DNA from: an uncultured Prevotella sp.
GTDB lineage: Bacteria; Bacteroidota; Bacteroidia; Bacteroidales; Bacteroidaceae
Reading direction: 5' to 3'
Assembly: GCA_900551985.1 (NCBI GenBank)
Contig: URYG01000058.1
Span: 1 to 15,307, forward strand
Length of the DNA stretch: 15,307 nt
Part shown: one piece after another, positions 12,883 to 15,307 of the stretch
Numbering within the stretch: position 1 is the first letter of the stretch
Layout of the letters: each line of letters opens with the position of its first letter
Position numbers and translations under genes: made by a program
The notes under the pieces: model-generated
What the model was told of the DNA's origin: nothing
Seen by the model: only the letters and a program-made list of their open reading frames with translations
Databases searched by the model: none

Positions 12883-14865
12883 ATGAAGCATATCAGATTC
12901 CATCATATCATAACATCCCTCTGCTGCCTCCTTCTGATAAGCTGCGGCATTGACAAGAACCTGAAGAAGGGAGAGAAGTTCCTTTCTTTAGGCGAATACT
13001 ATGATGCTGCCGACCAATTCAAGCAAGCCTACACCAAGACACCTCCCAAGGAGCGTGAAAACCGGGGAAAGCTAGCCTTGAAGATGGCTCGCTGCTACAA
13101 CAAGATCAATGCTACCCCCAAGGCTGTGAATGCTTACCGCAATGCCATCCGCTATAACCAGGCTTCCCTCGATGACCGTCTGGCTTACGCCCGTCTGCTC
13201 CTGAAAAACGGTGAATACAAACAGGCAGAAAAGGAATTCAGAATCCTCGTGGATTCCCTGCCCGACAATATTCTTGCCCAGAACGGATTGAAATCTGCCC
13301 AGATGGCTCCTCTCTGGAAAAAAGCCGGAAGCAGATATCAGGTAAAGAAGATGGATGTCTTCACCTCCCGGAGAGCCGATTATTCACCGATGCTCCAGGG
13401 CGATGAATACGAACAGCTCTACTTCACCTCCACCCGCAACGAGTCACAGGGCGATGAACTCAGCGGAATCACCGGAACCAAGGCAGGCGATATCTTCTAT
13501 TCAGAAAAAGACGATAAGGGAAAATGGAGCAGACCGGAAGCCATCGCCACCGGTCTGAATACCGACTATGATGAGGGAGCCTGCTGCTTCACTCCCGATG
13601 GCAAGGAGATGTATCTCACCCAATGCGTCACCGATCCTGCCTCTCCCCGATTTGCCCAGATCGTCACCTCTTCCCGTTCGGATGCAGCCTGGGGAAAGGT
13701 TCAGAAGCTGGAAATCACCCAGGATACCTTGAGCACCTATGCCCACCCAGCCATCAGTCCTGACGGCGAATGGCTCTATTTCGTTTCCGATATGCCGGGC
13801 GGAATGGGCGGTTACGATATCTGGCGTGTGCGCCTCACTCCTTCAGGTCTGGGAGGTGTGGAAAACCTCGGTGCCCCCATCAATACGCCGGGCGACGAGA
13901 TGTTCCCTACCTTCCGTCCCAATGGCGACCTCTATTTCAGCAGTAATGGTCATATCGGAATGGGCGGTCTCGACATCTACATCGCCCGAATAGATGAAAA
14001 GACCCGTCAGTATAAGATAGAGCACCCTGGCTATCCCCTCAATTCAGAAGCAGATGATTTCGGAATGACCTTCGAGGGACCGCACAACCGTGGCTTCTTC
14101 TCTTCCAACAGAAAGGATGGCCGCGGCTACGATCATATCTATTCTTTCAATAATCCGGAGATTGTCACCACGATGAAGGGATGGGTTTACGAAAAAGACG
14201 GCTACGAACTTCCTGCCGCTCAGGTGATGGTAGTAGGCAACGACGGAACCTACAGGAAGCTGCCGGTCAAGGGCGACGGTTCGTTTACGATGCCTATCCA
14301 TCCTAAGGTAGATTATCTGGTGATGGCTTCCTGCAAGGGATTCCTCAACCACAAGGAGGAGTTGCGGATAGATTCGGCGAAGGAGAGCAAGGAGTACGTG
14401 CTCCAGTTCCCGCTGGCTTCCATCTCAGCCCCAGTACTCATCGACAACATCTTCTATGATTTTGACAAAGCTACCCTGACGCCAGCCAGCACCCAGGCAT
14501 TGGATAAGCTCGTAGCCTTGTTGAAAGAGAATTCCCACGTAACCATCGAACTGAGTGCCCATTGCGATTACAAAGGCAACAGCGAGTACAACAAGCGCTT
14601 GTCTCAGCGCCGTGCCCAGTCGGTAGTGGATTACCTCATAGCTCATGGCATCGAAAAAGATCGCCTTACCCCTGTGGGATATGGCAAGGAACGCCCGAAG
14701 ACAATCCGCAGGAAGCTCACGGAGAAATATCCATGGCTGAAGGAAGACGATGTGCTCACCCAGGATTTCATCCTCAAGCAGACCAGGGAGCATCAGGAGA
14801 TATGCAACCAGCTGAACCGCCGTACCGAGTTCAAGGTACTCCGCACCACCTACAAACTGTTTTGA
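12883..14865 (+). CDS. porE: PorE-like type IX secretion system lipoprotein (TPR, PD40 propeller, CRD, OmpA domains)
   Basis: The 660-aa product has a lipoprotein signal peptide with lipobox LISC (C21), so the mature protein should be lipid-anchored. A TPR-like helical region follows (about 27-140). Next come WD40/PD40 propeller repeats (about 155-415) such as AISPDGEWLYFVSDMPGG and FRPNGDLYFSSNG. A carboxypeptidase-regulatory-like domain spans about 431-505. A C-terminal OmpA domain (about 520-650) has D562 and R577 (NKRLSQRRAQSV) at the expected peptidoglycan-contact positions. This order matches PorE of Porphyromonas gingivalis, a T9SS protein thought to tie the complex to peptidoglycan. 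The gene starts 21 nt after topB and may share its transcript; no promoter is seen between them. Other OmpA/PD40 lipoproteins have similar layouts, so PorE is likely, not proven. Confidence 0.8.
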   Translation: MKHIRFHHIITSLCCLLLISCGIDKNLKKGEKFLSLGEYYDAADQFKQAYTKTPPKERENRGKLALKMARCYNKINATPKAVNAYRNAIRYNQASLDDRLAYARLLLKNGEYKQAEKEFRILVDSLPDNILAQNGLKSAQMAPLWKKAGSRYQVKKMDVFTSRRADYSPMLQGDEYEQLYFTSTRNESQGDELSGITGTKAGDIFYSEKDDKGKWSRPEAIATGLNTDYDEGACCFTPDGKEMYLTQCVTDPASPRFAQIVTSSRSDAAWGKVQKLEITQDTLSTYAHPAISPDGEWLYFVSDMPGGMGGYDIWRVRLTPSGLGGVENLGAPINTPGDEMFPTFRPNGDLYFSSNGHIGMGGLDIYIARIDEKTRQYKIEHPGYPLNSEADDFGMTFEGPHNRGFFSSNRKDGRGYDHIYSFNNPEIVTTMKGWVYEKDGYELPAAQVMVVGNDGTYRKLPVKGDGSFTMPIHPKVDYLVMASCKGFLNHKEELRIDSAKESKEYVLQFPLASISAPVLIDNIFYDFDKATLTPASTQALDKLVALLKENSHVTIELSAHCDYKGNSEYNKRLSQRRAQSVVDYLIAHGIEKDRLTPVGYGKERPKTIRRKLTEKYPWLKEDDVLTQDFILKQTREHQEICNQLNRRTEFKVLRTTYKLF

Positions 14866-14877
14866 CAAGAAGGGCAT

Positions 14878-14983
14878 AAAAAGAAACAGACCGATATGAA
14901 CGCTCGTTCACATCGGTCTGTTTACAATTATCTTCCACTTGTATAGTTTATGTTGCCATAACCATAATTTTAAACGTTAAACT
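14878..14983 (-). ncRNA. Candidate small RNA or orphan transcript
   Basis: A near-consensus promoter at 14990-15020 should start minus-strand RNA near 14983. The hairpin at 14884-14923, read in this direction, is followed by TTTCTTTTT, a good intrinsic terminator tail. The result would be a transcript of about 105 nt with only a 5-codon ORF (MVMAT). It matches no RNA family that I recognise. Confidence 0.4.
14884..14923. terminator. Terminator downstream of porE
   Basis: A 19-bp stem (14884-14902 with 14905-14923) has one mismatch and starts 18 nt after the porE stop. The arm begins AAACAGACCGATATGAACG. The plus-strand tail is only a short TTT followed by AT-rich sequence. The minus-strand tail is a much better U-run, so the hairpin may serve both directions. 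Confidence 0.88.
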
Positions 14984-14989
14984 TTTCCG

Positions 14990-15020
14990 CAAAAGTACGC
15001 TTTTTCTTCGAAACTACCAA
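14990..15020 (-). promoter_or_regulatory. Minus-strand promoter with no annotated gene
   Basis: On the minus strand TTG (15020-15018), a 20-bp spacer and TACTTTTG (14997-14990) give a close match to the Bacteroidetes consensus, as good as the carB promoter. It points toward the porE terminator. Confidence 0.6.
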
Positions 15021-15110
15021 GAAAATCACAAGAAATCAGTAACTCATCAGCGAATTAGCCTCAAGATCAGTAATCTATAATCCCATTATAGCAAGCCCAC
15101 CCCATACTGT

Positions 15111-15306
15111 CTCCACCTTTCCCCAGGCGGTCCCAGCCCGCACAAGATGGCGAAGACCGCTTTGGTCCGCCAACCTTATAGCGTAGCGGTTCTGAGCACC
15201 GGAGGGCGGTTTTCCTCTTCTTCCCTGAGGTTTCTGTCCCCCAGAACTGGGGGAACCGAAGGGGGCGTAAAGACCATTGAAGAGAGGCTTGGTGAGAAAG
15301 GTGGAG
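15111..15306. repeat. Segment bounded by 11-bp inverted repeats
   Basis: CTCCACCTTTC at 15111-15121 is the exact reverse complement of 15296-15306, enclosing about 196 bp. The interior is GC-rich compared with its left flank. It has several ACCGC/GCGGT words that can pair in more than one way (for example 15128-15133 with 15155-15160, and 15156-15161 with 15185-15190), and a CCCCCAG/CTGGGGG hairpin (15238-15253). It may be a non-autonomous repeat. The window stops one base later, so the right boundary is unverified. Confidence 0.45.
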
Positions 15307-15307
15307 C

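Larger units (their letters stand above)
14866..15307. other. Region downstream of porE (442 bp), non-coding
   Basis: It holds a strong terminator hairpin (14884-14923), a minus-strand promoter (14990-15020) and a segment bounded by 11-bp inverted repeats (15111-15306). About 90 bp between the promoter and that segment show nothing recognisable. No ORF with family resemblance is visible on either strand. Confidence 0.75.

Noticed and set aside
15094..15183. 29-codon minus-strand ORF (starting GWRTKAVFAILCG) in the terminal segment
   Set aside because: It is short, has no start codon near its beginning, and lies in repeat-like DNA. It may be a chance frame of a dispersed repeat.

Overview
The window looks like a chromosomal segment from a Prevotella/Segatella-type member of the Bacteroidales. 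I infer this from three things. The promoters fit the Bacteroidetes pattern (TTG, about 20 bp, TAnnTTTG). The gene set is typical of the group: PurT, a cytidylate kinase-like protein, a lutABC operon and a PorE-like type IX secretion lipoprotein. Most genes also lack strong Shine-Dalgarno sequences. No rRNA, tRNA, CRISPR array, transposase or conjugation gene is visible.

Layout. (1) 1-3844, plus strand: the 3' end of a MATE-family efflux gene, a cytidylate kinase-like gene, purT, a dTDP-sugar 3,4-ketoisomerase-like gene and a FemAB/GNAT-like acyltransferase. Gaps are 39, 7, 5 and 26 nt, so this is probably one operon. It ends at a perfect 17-bp terminator hairpin at 3807-3844. (2) 3887-6657, minus strand: lutA-lutB-lutC, the three-protein iron-sulfur L-lactate oxidation system, converging on the same terminator. 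(3) 6658-6969: a divergent promoter region, with a -7 element for lutA on the minus strand and a near-consensus promoter plus nested leader hairpin for carB on the plus strand. (4) 6970-10200: carB, without carA beside it. (5) 10201-10677: a mosaic of several repeat families and a roughly 31-bp hairpin. (6) 10678-14865: topB (topoisomerase III) and a porE-like gene 21 nt downstream. (7) 14866-15307: a terminator, a well-formed minus-strand promoter with no gene behind it, and a segment bounded by short inverted repeats.

The protein-coding content is mostly housekeeping or common accessory metabolism. The less ordinary content is in the non-coding DNA. A composite element of four GTGAAGA-type heptads, a linker with TAATCATA, and four GTTCAAA-type heptads occurs twice, 4 kb apart. 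Each copy ends at a start codon, one before the kinase gene and one before lutC. In the first copy it also encodes the charged C-terminal tail of the MATE protein. Other notable structures are a compound direct and inverted repeat at the ketoisomerase/acyltransferase junction, a 4 x 22-bp tandem array after carB, a family of GCCCTGWAAGGGCARAAGC units of which two form the large hairpin, a small ORF with an AGGAGG site overlapping the topB start, and a possible minus-strand small RNA of about 105 nt downstream of porE.

All calls come from reading the sequence and from recalled family knowledge. No database search or folding program was run.
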